The notes below the pieces were generated by a model that saw nothing but the letters and a program-made list of their open reading frames with translations, was not told the DNA's origin and did no database searches. The position numbers and the translations under genes are program-made. Below, in pieces: positions 62,964 through 64,000 of a DNA stretch of 64,000 nucleotides. The stretch comes from Roseovarius sp. THAF9 (GTDB taxonomy: Bacteria > Pseudomonadota > Alphaproteobacteria > Rhodobacterales > Rhodobacteraceae): contig NZ_CP045404.1 of the NCBI RefSeq assembly GCF_009363715.1, forward strand, positions 526,001 to 590,000, in the 5' to 3' direction. Position 1 is the stretch's first letter; the number at the start of each line of letters is the position of its first letter.

Positions 62964-63851
62964 ATGGCAGATGTGACCCAATCCGGCGGCGCGCGCCCGC
63001 TGAGCGACATGCAGGCGACCTATATGGCGCAGGTGTCGAAGCGGCGGCTTTATTCGGGGATCACCTTGCTGGTCTTCATCCTGCTGATGGTGTCGGGGTT
63101 CCGGCTGGCCGAGGAACGCAATGGCGGGTCCTTCATTGGCGGGCTGGACAATTTCTTTGACTATCCCGGCGAGGTGGTCGCCGAGGCCGTTGAGAAGGCG
63201 GGCCAGTTGCCCGGGCATTTCGTGACATTCTTCCCGGCGCTGCTGGAGACGGTGAACATCGCGGCCGTCAGCACGCTGATCGGGGCGTTGGCGGCGGTTG
63301 TCCTGTCGCTGTTGTCGACGCGGGGGATGGCGCGGTTTCCAAGGCTGGTGCCGGTGTTCCGGCGGATCATGGACATCACGCGGGCTGTGCCCGAGATCGT
63401 GATTGCCCTCATTCTGATCTTCGTGCTGGGCGGCGGGCCGGTGCCGGCGATGATCGCCATCGCGTTCCACACGTCGGGGGCGCTGGGCAAGCTGTTTTCC
63501 GAGGTGAACGAGAACGCGTCGCTGAAGCCGCTGGACGGGCTGGAATCGGTGGGGGCTACATGGAGCCAGCGGATGATGCTGGGGGTCGTGCCGCAGGTCG
63601 CGCCGAACTGGCTGAGCTATGCGCTGATGCGGTTCGAGATCAATATCCGTGCCTCGGCGATCCTTGGCTTTGTCGGCGCGGGTGGCCTTGGCTACGAGTT
63701 GAAGAACGCGATCAGCTGGGGGCAGGGGCGCTATGACGAGGCGGCGGCGATGTTCCTGATGCTGTTCGCCACGATCATCCTCTTTGACCAGCTGTCCAGC
63801 CATTTCCGGGACCGGCTGGTGCACGGACGCAAGGTGGAGATGCACCGATGA
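62964..63851 (+). CDS. phnE: Phosphonate ABC transporter permease PhnE (first)
   Basis: The 295-residue inner-membrane permease has about six helices, an N-terminal basic segment (QVSKRRLYSG), and the PhnE features LLETVNIAAVSTLIGALAAVVLSLLSTR near residue 94 and the EAA-like loop near 190-205 (LESVGATWSQRMMLGVVPQVAP). FVGAGGLGYELKNAI is close to the end. It overlaps the second permease by ATGA. Confidence 0.94.
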   Translation: MADVTQSGGARPLSDMQATYMAQVSKRRLYSGITLLVFILLMVSGFRLAEERNGGSFIGGLDNFFDYPGEVVAEAVEKAGQLPGHFVTFFPALLETVNIAAVSTLIGALAAVVLSLLSTRGMARFPRLVPVFRRIMDITRAVPEIVIALILIFVLGGGPVPAMIAIAFHTSGALGKLFSEVNENASLKPLDGLESVGATWSQRMMLGVVPQVAPNWLSYALMRFEINIRASAILGFVGAGGLGYELKNAISWGQGRYDEAAAMFLMLFATIILFDQLSSHFRDRLVHGRKVEMHR

Positions 63852-64000
63852 GCGCGACGTCGACGAACACCAACATGGCCGATACCGATGCGTTGATGGC
63901 GCAGACCGGAAAGCTGTTTCAGCGCAAGCGGATGGTGGCTTTTGGCGTGCCGGCGCTGATCCTGGCGTATTTCGTCTACGTCTTCTTTGCCTTCGACGTG
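63848..64000 (+). CDS. phnE: Phosphonate ABC transporter permease PhnE (second), 5' part only
   Basis: The frame starts with ATGA overlap and stays open to the window's end (51 codons). It has a soluble N-terminus (residues 1-31) followed by the start of a membrane helix (FGVPALILAYFVYVFFAFDV). Position and pattern fit the second PhnE often encoded in phnCDEE operons, but the permease motifs lie beyond the window. Confidence 0.8.
   Translation, partial: MSATSTNTNMADTDALMAQTGKLFQRKRMVAFGVPALILAYFVYVFFAFDV

Overview
The window looks like a chromosomal segment of an alphaproteobacterium of the Rhodobacterales (Roseobacter group). The evidence is high GC, densely packed operons with ATGA stop/start overlaps, the aerobic (CobG-type) cobalamin pathway, BluB, a BciA-like vinyl reductase (which would suggest anoxygenic photosynthesis), TIGR02186 and DUF1491 proteins, and an era/recO neighbourhood. 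The species cannot be named from the sequence alone.

Layout. 1-9.1 kb: the end of a nucleoside/simple-sugar type ABC transporter operon with a LysE exporter between its two permeases; a TauE/SafE exporter with a TIGR02186 protein; small housekeeping genes; an ammonium transporter with a 56-residue membrane protein downstream; and an FAD-linked oxidase. 9.2-10.4 kb: an elongator-type tRNA-Met beside a broken AAA+/M41 protease remnant. 10.4-35.2 kb: a nearly complete aerobic B12 locus. The minus-strand run DUF1636-cobW-cobN-cobG-cobH-cobI-cobJ starts behind a cobalamin riboswitch. cobK is embedded on the opposite strand. cobL-cobE-cobM-cobB-cobA-cobF continue on the minus strand. cobO and cobQ run divergently. 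The late (nucleotide-loop) genes follow: threonine-phosphate decarboxylase, cbiB, an L-threonine kinase, a phosphatase, cobU, cobT, cobS and bluB. A second B12 riboswitch then controls cbtB-cbtA, followed by a His-rich exported protein and a second DUF1636 gene. This gives cobalt uptake, corrin ring synthesis, cobalt insertion, adenosylation and lower-ligand attachment in one place. Only the CobS/CobT chelatase subunits are missing from the window.

35.2-47.8 kb is a lower-GC, IS-rich accessory region. It holds a small putative RiPP precursor gene followed by a B12-binding radical-SAM maturase that is cut off after about 151 codons by an insertion sequence. Two identical 1511-bp IS3-family copies lie in inverted orientation, each next to a partial copy of its own end. 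They enclose a GGDEF-EAL gene and IS debris. Next come a DegT-type aminotransferase, two glycosyltransferases and a YdcF-like protein (a small glycan module), and then a scar in which the tail of an FMN-dependent hydroxy-acid dehydrogenase gene is fused to another IS3 orfA fragment.

47.8-64 kb returns to ordinary chromosome: a lipid/drug-type ABC exporter, a BciA-like reductase, era, a DUF1491 gene, a large periplasmic VWA protein with nine Ig-like repeats, recO, a luciferase-like monooxygenase, a PQQ-type sugar dehydrogenase, small exported proteins, a TetR regulator, and a phosphonate uptake operon phnC-phnD-phnE-phnE' preceded by a likely Pho box; the last gene runs off the window.

The most distinctive points are the interrupted RiPP locus, the nested IS ends, the head-to-head cobL/cobK starts sharing one CATG, a 24-codon micro-ORF that bridges cobA and cobF, the two DUF1636 genes flanking the B12/cobalt locus, and an 80-bp intergenic repeat found about 48 kb apart.
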